This document shows, one piece after another, positions 1-6,980 of a stretch of DNA of 11,770 nucleotides (the first letter of the stretch is position 1; each line of letters begins with the position of its first letter). The DNA is from Odoribacter sp036657595 (lineage in GTDB: Bacteria > Bacteroidota > Bacteroidia > Bacteroidales > Marinifilaceae), in contig JAVXFZ010000075.1 of the NCBI GenBank assembly GCA_036657595.1, positions 1 through 11,770 on the forward strand, given 5' to 3'. A program made the translations under genes and the position numbers. The notes under the pieces were generated by a model. It did no database searches. It had not been told where the DNA came from and saw nothing but the letters and a program-made list of their open reading frames with translations.

Positions 1-154
1 TCTGATGAGCGTGCCACGCCCTAATAATCGAAGGATTTTTCTGATGAATAATATAAAATCGGGCAATTTCACCCATATTTAAATCATTCACGTGAGAAAT
101 ATGTCCCCTGTGATCCACAGAAACTCCGCCTTGAATAAATTTTATTGTCGACAT
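1..154 (-). CDS. WxcM/FdtA-like cupin sugar-nucleotide enzyme, N-terminal part (cut by left edge)
   Basis: The first 51 codons of a minus-strand gene are present and the rest lies beyond the left edge. The ATG is at 152-154. An in-frame TAG lies upstream with no other start between, so this start is firm; there is no clear Shine-Dalgarno. Residues 7-20 (QGGVSVDHRGHIS), FYII at about 33-36 and RAWHAH at 45-50 match the start of WxcM/FdtA-type cupins. Relatives include dTDP-4-keto-6-deoxyglucose 3,4-ketoisomerases and sugar 3- or 3,5-epimerases. His48 and His50 are the first conserved histidines visible. Next to a CapE-type dehydratase and an RmlD-like reductase it probably acts on a 4-keto-6-deoxy sugar nucleotide in the cytoplasm. 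The exact reaction (isomerase or epimerase) cannot be read from this fragment. Confidence 0.8.
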   Translation of the reverse strand, partial: MSTIKFIQGGVSVDHRGHISHVNDLNMGEIARFYIIHQKNPSIIRAWHAHQ

Positions 155-219
155 ATCTAATCGATCTTTATTGTTAACCTATTTTATTTATCAAGCCTAA
201 AGCCTGTGTCCTTTAAACA

Positions 220-1239
220 TTACAAAAAGTAACTTTTAACTTCTTCAAAATTAAAAACATCATCAATCCATGAAGCAAGTGTATATTCATTATAAATATT
301 TTCTGGAATTCCCTGATAAGGAGTTTCAAAAAAAGAAGCAGGAACTTTGAAACTGTTCTCATCTATAACCCAAATATTATTTTCATTATAAAAATTATAA
401 AATCTGATTTCCGGATTATTAGTTATTAATTTACGATTAGCCCCTATTGCTTCAAAAACACGCATTGACATGCTCTTTTGACCAGGATAACGTATATCTA
501 ATATACATCGCGATTTTTGAATTTTATCCAAATTTTCACAAAGTGTCAACGGTTTGTAATTAAAGTCCTTCAGATGAGCATGTTTAAACGATTTATTAAA
601 TATCTTATTTTGAAAGAACACTATTTTAGCAGGCAGAAAATAATAAAAATAAAAAATCAAATTTCCCAACTCCAGATTCTTTTTTACCTGCTTCAATATT
701 GTAAATCTATTGCTATGAATTGTTCCAGAGAAAAATACATCATACTGATAACTTTTCTGGACAGAAATCTGCTTAAAACAGTCCAGAAAAAACAAAGGCC
801 GGAATACCATCTTCGTGTCGTAAGTTGCATCCTCCGGATCAAAAGTCAGTACTCGATCAAAAAAAGGAATAATTTCTTTAACATTTGTCGTTGCCAATAT
901 ATCCCAAAGAAAAAGTATCAATCTTGCATCAGGAAATGCTACGTTCAATCTTTTCACCGATTGCGGCATAAAAGCTTCTCCTCTAATAACAAAAATAAAA
1001 TCAAAATTAATATCTGCATATAATTTAATAATTTCATCAATATACTTTGAAAAGATAAAAGGCAATCTCTTTTTTAACAATCGTATGGCTATCTTAGAAT
1101 ATGAATTTTGCGAAGGTCTCTCATCATATGAGACAACCATAGCCCCTCTCCTCTCCAATTCTTTAGAAATATGAGATCCATAATGACCTGTACATCCCCC
1201 TGGAGCAAACAATAATATTTTCTTATCTTTCAAATTCAT
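220..1239 (-). CDS. probable glycosyltransferase (CgeB/GT4-like C-terminal region)
   Basis: This 339-residue soluble protein has no signal peptide or clear membrane segment. The N-terminus (KILLFAPGGCTGHYGSHI, residues 7-24) looks like the first strand and loop of a GT-B fold. Residues 104-112 (DARLILFLW) and 168-178 (VFFSGTIHSNR) resemble internal strands of CgeB-like and capsule glycosyltransferases. Residues 256-283 (SMSMRVFEAIGANRKLITNN and following) match the C-terminal sugar-nucleotide region of that group, where a conserved Glu (E263) sits in an MRxFEAxG pattern. The ATG at 1237-1239 lies 4 bases after the reductase stop, so the two are probably translated together. A 65-base gap separates its end from the cupin gene. 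It probably adds one sugar of the repeat unit at the inner face of the membrane. Donor and acceptor are unknown, and the family assignment is by pattern only. Confidence 0.65.
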   Translation of the reverse strand: MNLKDKKILLFAPGGCTGHYGSHISKELERRGAMVVSYDERPSQNSYSKIAIRLLKKRLPFIFSKYIDEIIKLYADINFDFIFVIRGEAFMPQSVKRLNVAFPDARLILFLWDILATTNVKEIIPFFDRVLTFDPEDATYDTKMVFRPLFFLDCFKQISVQKSYQYDVFFSGTIHSNRFTILKQVKKNLELGNLIFYFYYFLPAKIVFFQNKIFNKSFKHAHLKDFNYKPLTLCENLDKIQKSRCILDIRYPGQKSMSMRVFEAIGANRKLITNNPEIRFYNFYNENNIWVIDENSFKVPASFFETPYQGIPENIYNEYTLASWIDDVFNFEEVKSYFL

Positions 1240-1243
1240 ATTT

Positions 1244-2101
1244 TCACGAAAAATATTGCTGATATAAAGATGAGTGTTCCTGCATCCAAGTATACAACTC
1301 TTTCAACATCACATTATAGTCAGGAACCTTATAAGATATTTTTGAAGATCTGCATAAAGATTTATCCACATGCTTATCATCACATTTTTTTATTTCAATA
1401 TCCGTCCTGTTCCAAAACTCTTTGAATAAACATAATAATTCATATTTGGAGATCTTAATCCCATTAGTCAATTGAACTAATCCTGAAATATCATTTTCTA
1501 TGACAAACACTATTGCCTTTGCTAATTCCAAAGTCGTTACTCCACTCCAAAAAGCTTTTGTGTAACCATTTATCTCCCCCTGCTGACTCATAAACCAATG
1601 AAACAACCCTTCCCCATTCTCTTTCAATTCAGGACCTATAATTGAAGTCCGAATCGTAATGTCCCTTTCATTTATGATCTCTCCCAAAGCTTTAGTTCTC
1701 CCATATACATCATTTGCATCACGAAAATCTCCTTCCTGATAAGCACCTCTATTACCGGAGAATACACAATCAGTACTAATATGGATCAGGCGAGAGTCCA
1801 GTTCATCTGATATTTTTTCCAAAAAATGAGGAAAATATGAATTTACATAAATCGCATTATCCACACGATCCCTGGAACCATAAATTAATATACCTATGCA
1901 ATTAATAATGTAATCTGGTCGTACGCTACAAAAAATTTCATATAAACTCTCCTGATCTGTAATATTCAGTACAATACTATCCTCAGAAATTTTTGACCTG
2001 TAGACAATATTTACTATATCATATTTATTTAGAGACTTTAAATAAAAATAAACAATATGACCTGCCATTCCGGTTGCTCCGAGTATTAAAACTTTCTTCA
2101 T
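1244..2101 (-). CDS. RmlD-like NAD(P)-dependent sugar-nucleotide 4-ketoreductase
   Basis: The 285-residue protein is a short-chain dehydrogenase of the RmlD type. The Rossmann glycine motif GATGMAG is at residues 8-14, the Ser-Thr pair of HISTDCVFSG at about 107-116, and the catalytic YxxxK at Tyr133-Lys137 (YGRTK). Right after a CapE-type dehydratase it should reduce the 4-keto group of the UDP-2-acetamido-2,6-dideoxy-hexulose that CapE makes. Family knowledge: CapF/FnlB/WbjC, the reductases of the L-FucNAc pathway, are about 370 residues and carry a C-terminal cupin. The L-RhaNAc/L-QuiNAc reductase WbvR is about this length without one. Length and lack of a cupin therefore favour a WbvR-like role, unless the separate cupin at 1-154 replaces the missing domain. 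The gene lies 12 bases after the dehydratase stop and 4 bases before the next start. Confidence 0.85.
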   Translation of the reverse strand: MKKVLILGATGMAGHIVYFYLKSLNKYDIVNIVYRSKISEDSIVLNITDQESLYEIFCSVRPDYIINCIGILIYGSRDRVDNAIYVNSYFPHFLEKISDELDSRLIHISTDCVFSGNRGAYQEGDFRDANDVYGRTKALGEIINERDITIRTSIIGPELKENGEGLFHWFMSQQGEINGYTKAFWSGVTTLELAKAIVFVIENDISGLVQLTNGIKISKYELLCLFKEFWNRTDIEIKKCDDKHVDKSLCRSSKISYKVPDYNVMLKELYTWMQEHSSLYQQYFS

Positions 2102-2113
2102 ATCAGCTAATGG

Positions 2114-3124
2114 TTACAATCCCAGATCAGTACGTATTGTTTGTAATTTCAGCAAAAGACTCTTCATCTCTTCCAGGTTTAACCTGTGCGTATTGTGTGA
2201 ATGATACTCATGAACCTGAGTCATTGCCGGATGTCCAGTAGATAAATAACGTTCATAATTCAAATCCCGTTTATCAGCTGGAATTCGGTAATAGTCTCCC
2301 ATATCCACAACTTTGACCATCTCTTCTCTGTTAATCAGAGTTTCATACACCTTTTCTCCATGGCGGGTACCTATAATCTTGACACGACTTTTGGAATCGT
2401 AAAGTTCAATCAACGCTTGTGCAAGTACCTCTATAGTTGCTGCCGGAGCCTTTTGGACAAAAATATCCCCACATTTACCATGTTCAAACGCATAAAGCAC
2501 CAGATTTACAGCATCTTCCAAGGTCATCATAAACCTAGTCATCTCAGGATCAGTCACTGTAAGATCCTTACCTTCCTTAAGTTGTTCTATAAAAAGAGGA
2601 ATCACCGAACCACGGCTAGCCATTACATTACCATACCTTGTTCCGCAGAAAATTGTCTTTTCCGGATCCAGATTGCGGGAACGGGCAATCATTGTTTTCT
2701 CCATTAAAGCCTTTGATATCCCCATAGCATTGATAGGATAAACAGCTTTATCAGTACTCAGGGTAATTACCCGCTTCACTCCGCTACATTCTGCGGCAAC
2801 AAGCACATTCTCCGTTCCTAATACATTTGTTTTAACAGCTTCAATCGGAAAAAACTCACAAGAAGGAACCTGTTTCAATGCTGCAGCATGAAAAACATAA
2901 TCAACACCTTGCATTGCTGTCTCTACACTCCTATAATCTCTCACATTTCCGATATAATACTTAATTTTGGAGGTATTATAATAATGCCTCATATCATCCT
3001 GTTTCTTCTCATCCCGCGAGAAAATCCGAATTTCTTTAAGATTTGTGTCCAAAAAACGCTTCAAAACAGCATTACCGAAAGAACCCGTCCCCCCGGTAAT
3101 TAACAATACTTTTTCATCAAACAT
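2114..3124 (-). CDS. capE: UDP-GlcNAc 4,6-dehydratase (5-inverting), CapE/FnlA/WbjB type
   Basis: The 336-residue protein is full length for CapE-type enzymes. It shows GGTGSFGNAVLKRF (11-24, NAD-binding), RIFSRDEKKQDDMR (33-46), AALKQVP (81-87), STDKAVYP (123-130), RYGNVMASRGSVIP and MTLEDAVNLVLYAFEHG, all hallmarks of this extended SDR group. The usual YxxxK tyrosine is replaced by Met: Met134-Gly-Ile-Ser-Lys138, a change I recall from WbpM and its relatives. The reaction removes water from UDP-GlcNAc and inverts C5, giving UDP-2-acetamido-2,6-dideoxy-L-arabino-4-hexulose, the precursor of L-FucNAc, L-RhaNAc and L-QuiNAc. The ATG at 3122-3124 matches the family start. A sampled line of this gene is about 42 percent GC, against about 22 percent in a line of the polymerase gene, as expected for a conserved housekeeping-like gene in an AT-rich locus. 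Confidence 0.92.
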   Translation of the reverse strand: MFDEKVLLITGGTGSFGNAVLKRFLDTNLKEIRIFSRDEKKQDDMRHYYNTSKIKYYIGNVRDYRSVETAMQGVDYVFHAAALKQVPSCEFFPIEAVKTNVLGTENVLVAAECSGVKRVITLSTDKAVYPINAMGISKALMEKTMIARSRNLDPEKTIFCGTRYGNVMASRGSVIPLFIEQLKEGKDLTVTDPEMTRFMMTLEDAVNLVLYAFEHGKCGDIFVQKAPAATIEVLAQALIELYDSKSRVKIIGTRHGEKVYETLINREEMVKVVDMGDYYRIPADKRDLNYERYLSTGHPAMTQVHEYHSHNTHRLNLEEMKSLLLKLQTIRTDLGL

Positions 3125-3168
3125 TACAATTATAGTTAAGGTATAAAATACTGAATAGTAATAAAATA

Positions 3169-3674
3169 TTATAGCTTTTTTAAATAATAAATAATAATCC
3201 TCCGACTATACTTTAATAAAGAAAAACTCACAGCACATATAATTGGAATATCCCGATAATATTTTCCTTATGTATAATCCTCAGATTTATTAATTCACCG
3301 AACGACTGCTTATGTATCTGTCCTGTTAAACCACTGATAACGAAATCATTTTTACCTAAAACATTTTTAGTCAGCACTTGATTCACTAAAACACAATTCC
3401 TCCAATAAACCATTTTATAAAAAAAGATACCTTCTTCGGAATTTCTGCGATTAGAGGGAAAAAGTCCTGTTTTATTCAATAGCTCTCTCTTAAATAATAC
3501 CCCTGGAGTTGAGAAATAAAATTTAAAGAGCATTTGAGTAATATTAATAGAATTCAAATACTGTACTTTCTTCAATGGAAATGATAATCTGCCGCTTCCA
3601 TACAAACCACCAATCATATCAATAGAAGGATCTTCCCCAAGACATCTAAGCTGAAGCGACAACTTTCCAAGCAT
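3169..3674 (-). pseudogene. GT2 glycosyltransferase remnant (C-terminal half, frameshifted)
   Basis: An open frame from 3674 to 3228 carries the middle and C-terminal part of a GT2 enzyme. KLSLQLRCLGEDPSIDMIGG (codons 4-23) is the stretch that normally follows the DxD region, and STPGVLFKRELLNKTGLFPS, NSEEGIFF and the Gly/Leu-rich tail follow. The N-terminal nucleotide-binding half, with the VDDxS and DSDD motifs, is absent. The frame stops at 3228, but a second frame from about 3240 to 3169 (ICAVSFSLLKYSRRIIIYYL, then KKL and TAA) looks like the missing C-terminus. The gene is therefore frameshifted near 3240-3250 as well as truncated. Upstream it runs straight into a remnant of a different GT2 gene. 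The ATG at 3674 is probably not a genuine start. No function is expected. Confidence 0.8.
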
Positions 3675-4007
3675 TTATTCTTAAAAACATAAAACAGCCG
3701 GAGAAAAATGGAATATTCATCTCCCTATTATATCCGGAGAAACGTAATTCAAATTTCTGAGAGCTTTTCAAAAACCATTTTTTAGGAAAAATCTCCTAAA
3801 AATCAAATCTTTAGGGGTTGGAAGTAATTTACATAAGTATTGAAGTTCTCCATTAGGATAAAACACTTTTGGCATCATTTGCCCTACACCAGGATGAGCG
3901 TCCATATACAGAGTCAAATGTTCAATTATGTTTGCTTCAAAATAAATATCCGGATTGATAACAACATGATAAGTAGCCCCTTTTTCTATCGCCTCCCTGA
4001 TAACAAT
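3662..4007 (-). pseudogene. rhamnosyltransferase-like GT2 remnant (middle part, frameshifted)
   Basis: Translating the minus strand from about 4007 gives VIREAIEKGATYHVVINPD, then IYFEANIIEHLTLYMDAHPG, VGQMMPKVFYPNGELQYLCK and LLPTPKDLIFRRFFLKNG. It then meets a TGA at about 3770. One base away the frame continues with LKSSQKFELRFSGYNREMN and IPFFSGCFMFLRINAW. This is the central part of a WbbL/rhamnosyltransferase-like GT2 protein: NPD is the metal-binding DxD-like motif, and SGCFMFLR precedes the acceptor region. Adding one T to the T5 run at 3770-3774 restores the frame. Both ends are missing. At about 4007 the remnant joins a GT4 remnant, and at about 3665-3675 it joins the next GT2 remnant. 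It has no start codon of its own and is surely non-functional. Confidence 0.8.
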
Positions 4008-4620
4008 ATATTAGCAGGTCGGCATTTTTCAAAATGGCTAAAATCTTTTCTGATAACCTCTTCCATTCGATTTGCTAAATCTTCTGCTTTTACCGGATTG
4101 AAAAAACAGACAGACTCACAATTTGATGCCGTCTCATAAGCATACGGTAAATCTGCTGCTAATATAGGTTTATTATAAGTTCCAAACTCCGAAATAGGTA
4201 ATCTCCAGAATTCTAATTTTGATGGGAAAAGCAAACAATCCGTTCGCTTATACATCCGTTGAACCTCATTTAACGATAATAAACCAGAGGAAATTATATT
4301 TTCGGGGTGTTTATACTTTAAACAATCGTTTAGAATAATCATTTTCAGTTCCATTCAATATTACTTGTATGGTGAAACCTTTTATCTTTCTTCTATTTAG
4401 TATAAATACAACCTGACAGATAATTTCAAATTTTTAAATACCCGAGGATAAAAAGGATAAAAGAATAAAGTATTCTTGTCATCCATCAGACAATCTTAAA
4501 CTTTGTTTATTAATTTTTTTGCTCTACAAGATAAGGCACAACAATCTTATGGCAATCCAAATTAAAACATTTAGAAAAAGCGTTTCGCATCCAATCTTGT
4601 TGAACAACATCAAAATAATT
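3995..4620 (-). pseudogene. GT4 (GT-B fold) glycosyltransferase remnant with three frame breaks
   Basis: The stretch below the intact GT2 gene has no long frame, but four consecutive pieces together read as the C-terminal two thirds of a GT4 enzyme. Piece one (4620-4510) gives DVVQQDWMRNAFSKCFNLD and HKIVVPYLVEQKN. Piece two (about 4495-4430) gives DDKNTLFFYPFYPRVFKN. Piece three (about 4427-4318) gives FEIICQVVF, KGFTIQVILNGTENDYSKRL. Piece four (about 4354 to 4000) gives YKHPENIISSGLLSLNEVQ, DCLLFPSKLEFWRLPISEFG and ADLPYAYETASNCESVCFFN. The last is the donor-binding half, with Glu208-like residues in SKLEFWRLPISE. The N-terminal domain (about 150 residues) is missing, the breaks lie near 4500, 4428 and 4315, and the C-terminus runs into a GT2 remnant. 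The short frame from 4354 to 3986 is therefore not a real gene. Confidence 0.78.
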
Positions 4621-5587
4621 TTTGCGAATATTTATAGAACCGATAAGGAAGATAAAGCAATACATAGAATAAAGCATACGGCATAGACAAGAATAATGAA
4701 AACAAACTACAGTTATTCAATTTATCAAGTCCATTCCCATTTAATTGCCGATATATTTTCTCCTTCTCTTTCCAATTCTCTTTGCAATTTGTTAGTAGCA
4801 GAGAAGCAATAAAACGTAAAAAAGTCAGGTAACTTTTAGCCGAATTAATTAATCGTTCATCTTCTAATTGCAAAACCGAATCTGCAATTTGTCTGATAGT
4901 AAATAAATATGAATCTATTTTCTTTTTTGAATTAAGAGTAGTTGTTATAGAGTTTCCCCGGATTATATACTGATAGGTATTTTCATTTACACCAACAACA
5001 CAACAAGCATTTAAAGCCAATTGATAAGACCATAAAATATCTTCGTGCAATTTTCCCTCCTCAAACTGTAATGAATAATCTTCGATTATTTTTTTACATA
5101 TCAATTTATTACAAGCGCTTCCACTCCATTTCCTTTCAAAAAAGGATTTCAGAATATCTCTCTCTTTCAATACATCAAAAGCCAACTTACAATTATGAAC
5201 AGACTTACTTCCACATATTTCCATATTAGCCACAGTAAAATCAGCTCCACTTTTCAACAATGCTTTTACATGTAACTCAATACAATTTGTTGTCAATTTA
5301 TCATCTGAATCCATAAAAAAAACAAACTCCCCATGAGCCAACCCTAATCCTGTATTCCTTGCTGCCGACAACCCTCTGTTTTTTTCATGCCTGACAATAA
5401 GAACATCTTCTTGTCTCGGATGTTTGAGCAACATCTCCTGGATAATATCCATACTACCGTCAGGTGAGCAGTCATCCACAATAATATATTCAATATTTTT
5501 ATAAGTCTGGTTTAATACTGACTGTAACGAATAACCTACGTATTTTTCTACATTATACACAGGAATAATAACAGAAACTTTATACAT
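4610..5587 (-). CDS. GT2 family glycosyltransferase
   Basis: The 325-residue protein is a GT-A fold glycosyltransferase. Residues 4-11 (VSVIIPVY) and 35-45 (IIVDDCSPDGS) are the nucleotide-binding strand and the VDDxS motif. RGLSAARNTGL is at 71-81, the DxD motif sits in FMDSDD (91-96), and KLHEDILW (179-186) holds the ED pair that usually supplies the catalytic base. The C-terminal 40 residues are hydrophobic and basic (FSLFLSMPYALFYVLLYLPY then RFYKYSQK), which suggests membrane association. It would transfer one sugar onto the lipid-linked repeat unit at the cytoplasmic face. The ATG at 5585-5587 puts the conserved motif at the usual position. It begins 24 bases after the polymerase stop. 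Its stop (4610-4612) lies inside the start of a decayed GT4 remnant, so the last residues may not be the original C-terminus. Confidence 0.92.
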   Translation of the reverse strand: MYKVSVIIPVYNVEKYVGYSLQSVLNQTYKNIEYIIVDDCSPDGSMDIIQEMLLKHPRQEDVLIVRHEKNRGLSAARNTGLGLAHGEFVFFMDSDDKLTTNCIELHVKALLKSGADFTVANMEICGSKSVHNCKLAFDVLKERDILKSFFERKWSGSACNKLICKKIIEDYSLQFEEGKLHEDILWSYQLALNACCVVGVNENTYQYIIRGNSITTTLNSKKKIDSYLFTIRQIADSVLQLEDERLINSAKSYLTFLRFIASLLLTNCKENWKEKEKIYRQLNGNGLDKLNNCSLFSLFLSMPYALFYVLLYLPYRFYKYSQKLF

Positions 5588-5611
5588 AAAATTAAATAAA
5601 AGAGATTAACA

Positions 5612-6673
5612 TCATTTCGAGAAAATTGTTTTATAGGGAAGTAGTTTATTCTTTTCACCTCCGGTTGTTGTTGTATAGCAGAAGAGAACAGCGTATATTA
5701 TTGAAATCAGAAAAATTATAACATATCGGCTTCTACCCTTAAATAATCTTTGAACTATCCATGGTAATAGTACCATCAACACAGGAGTGAAATAAAAAGC
5801 CAATCGCATAAACACTATAACCAAGGGAGTTCCAGCAAAAAAACAAGCAATTGTCAAACACAGTAAAAAGAGATAGCTTATATTAAATAGAATATTTTTC
5901 TGAGGAGTTCTATCTTTTATATATGAATCTAATACAAGGAGTATAAATGCTATGAAGATCAATAGATAAGATGTTATCTTAATCTCTTCGGCGTATTGTT
6001 CCAAAGTCAAATAAATTTTATAAGTCGGAGAAGATGCTATTAGAATAATGAAAAATCTTGCACCTAATAAAAATACAGCTATCAAACCCAATTTTATATA
6101 TAAAGGATAAAAACGATGTATAAAAAAATATAATGGAAGTAATATTACAGCAGAAGTATGTATAAAAAAAAACGTCAGTCCAATGGACACAAAATATTTA
6201 ATCATATTCCGTTCTTCTATATATTTTAACGAAAGTAAAAATATATAGCCGACTAAACATTGTCGGATAGCATTAAAAGTATATGTATAATATTGGGCAA
6301 AACAAAAGAATATAAGAATAGACAGAAATGGATAAGGAGAATATCTTTTGATAAAAACAAAAGCACTATAAATAGTAAAAAATGAAATCACTAATATAAC
6401 CATAGAAAACGGAAGTCCTATATTCCGGCATCCATAAAATAAGTAAGCCCATCCCAATTCATTTATTTCTGAATTTACACTATATAAAGAATCATTATAT
6501 AATTCTTCATAGCCAGAAAAATCCATACCAACATCATATCGTAAACCAGAGAAAAGAAAAAGAACTAAAAAAGAAACAACCCAAAAGAGATATTCCAGTT
6601 TTTTGTCAATTTTAAATATCCCTGCTAAAGACAAAGCCAGCAAGAAGATCAGGATTATCAAATAAAATAGCAT
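5612..6673 (-). CDS. EpsG-family polysaccharide polymerase (Wzy-type) membrane protein
   Basis: The 353-residue protein is almost wholly hydrophobic, with about ten or more membrane segments beginning with residues 2-19. After the second segment comes SGLRYDVGMDFSGYEELYND (42-61), the GLRYxVGxDxxxY signature of the EpsG family in the first periplasmic loop. Wzy-type polymerases join flipped repeat units into long chains at the periplasmic face. In a locus with a flippase and several glycosyltransferases, and no other intact candidate, this is the likely polymerase. The ATG at 6671-6673 is immediately upstream of the first membrane segment. One base separates it from the TAA of the preceding remnant. 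A second, truncated EpsG start lies about 500 bases upstream (6938-7195). Confidence 0.85.
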   Translation of the reverse strand: MLFYLIILIFLLALSLAGIFKIDKKLEYLFWVVSFLVLFLFSGLRYDVGMDFSGYEELYNDSLYSVNSEINELGWAYLFYGCRNIGLPFSMVILVISFFTIYSAFVFIKRYSPYPFLSILIFFCFAQYYTYTFNAIRQCLVGYIFLLSLKYIEERNMIKYFVSIGLTFFFIHTSAVILLPLYFFIHRFYPLYIKLGLIAVFLLGARFFIILIASSPTYKIYLTLEQYAEEIKITSYLLIFIAFILLVLDSYIKDRTPQKNILFNISYLFLLCLTIACFFAGTPLVIVFMRLAFYFTPVLMVLLPWIVQRLFKGRSRYVIIFLISIIYAVLFCYTTTTGGEKNKLLPYKTIFSK

Positions 6674-6674
6674 T

Positions 6675-6980
6675 TTATGATTGCTTTTTCAGGTAAATTG
6701 ATTTATTATCAGCCATCAGGCTGTATTTTGGGGCAAACTCTTTTATCATTTCGCCATCAGTTGCATCATGTAATATAAAGTATAACAAGCGGCTCTGTTC
6801 AGGTAAAATAGTTGTATCCGATATGCAATTTACCTCCTTAAATTTCTTCTTTATAAAATCACTCAATTCAAGAAAACGGTCATTGCTATGAACAAAATTC
6901 TCTAATTGTTGTGGATAAAGATTTCGTCGCATTCCATTCAGGTGCATCCACATAAAACCATACGGAAGTGCCATCCTCCC
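6675..6980 (-). pseudogene. C-terminal fragment of a second 390-residue-type glycosyltransferase
   Basis: The frame 6974-6675 encodes 99 residues (ALPYGFMWMHLNGMRRNLYP, then PQQLENF and KEVNCISDTTILPEQSRLLY) that align along their length with the C-terminal 100 residues of the intact glycosyltransferase at 7218-8390 (SLPFGFVWMHLNAMRRNIYA, SEINC). The catalytic N-terminal three quarters are absent. Upstream it joins a truncated EpsG start in another frame, in the region of 6975-6985. The two copies have diverged well beyond a recent duplication: 39 of 50 bases agree in the best stretch and less elsewhere. An ATG happens to fall at the junction (6974), so a short peptide might be made, but it could not be a glycosyltransferase. 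Confidence 0.8.

Noticed and set aside
517..1023. 168-codon open frame on the plus strand
   Set aside because: It lies wholly antisense to the 339-residue probable glycosyltransferase, has low-complexity Lys/Ile/Asn composition and no family features. Other plus-strand frames in the window are of the same kind.
3986..4354. 122-residue open frame as a stand-alone small gene
   Set aside because: Its content is the C-terminal half of a GT4 enzyme, a stop codon lies directly before its ATG, the matching upstream part is in other frames, and its end runs into GT2 sequence. It is part of a pseudogene.
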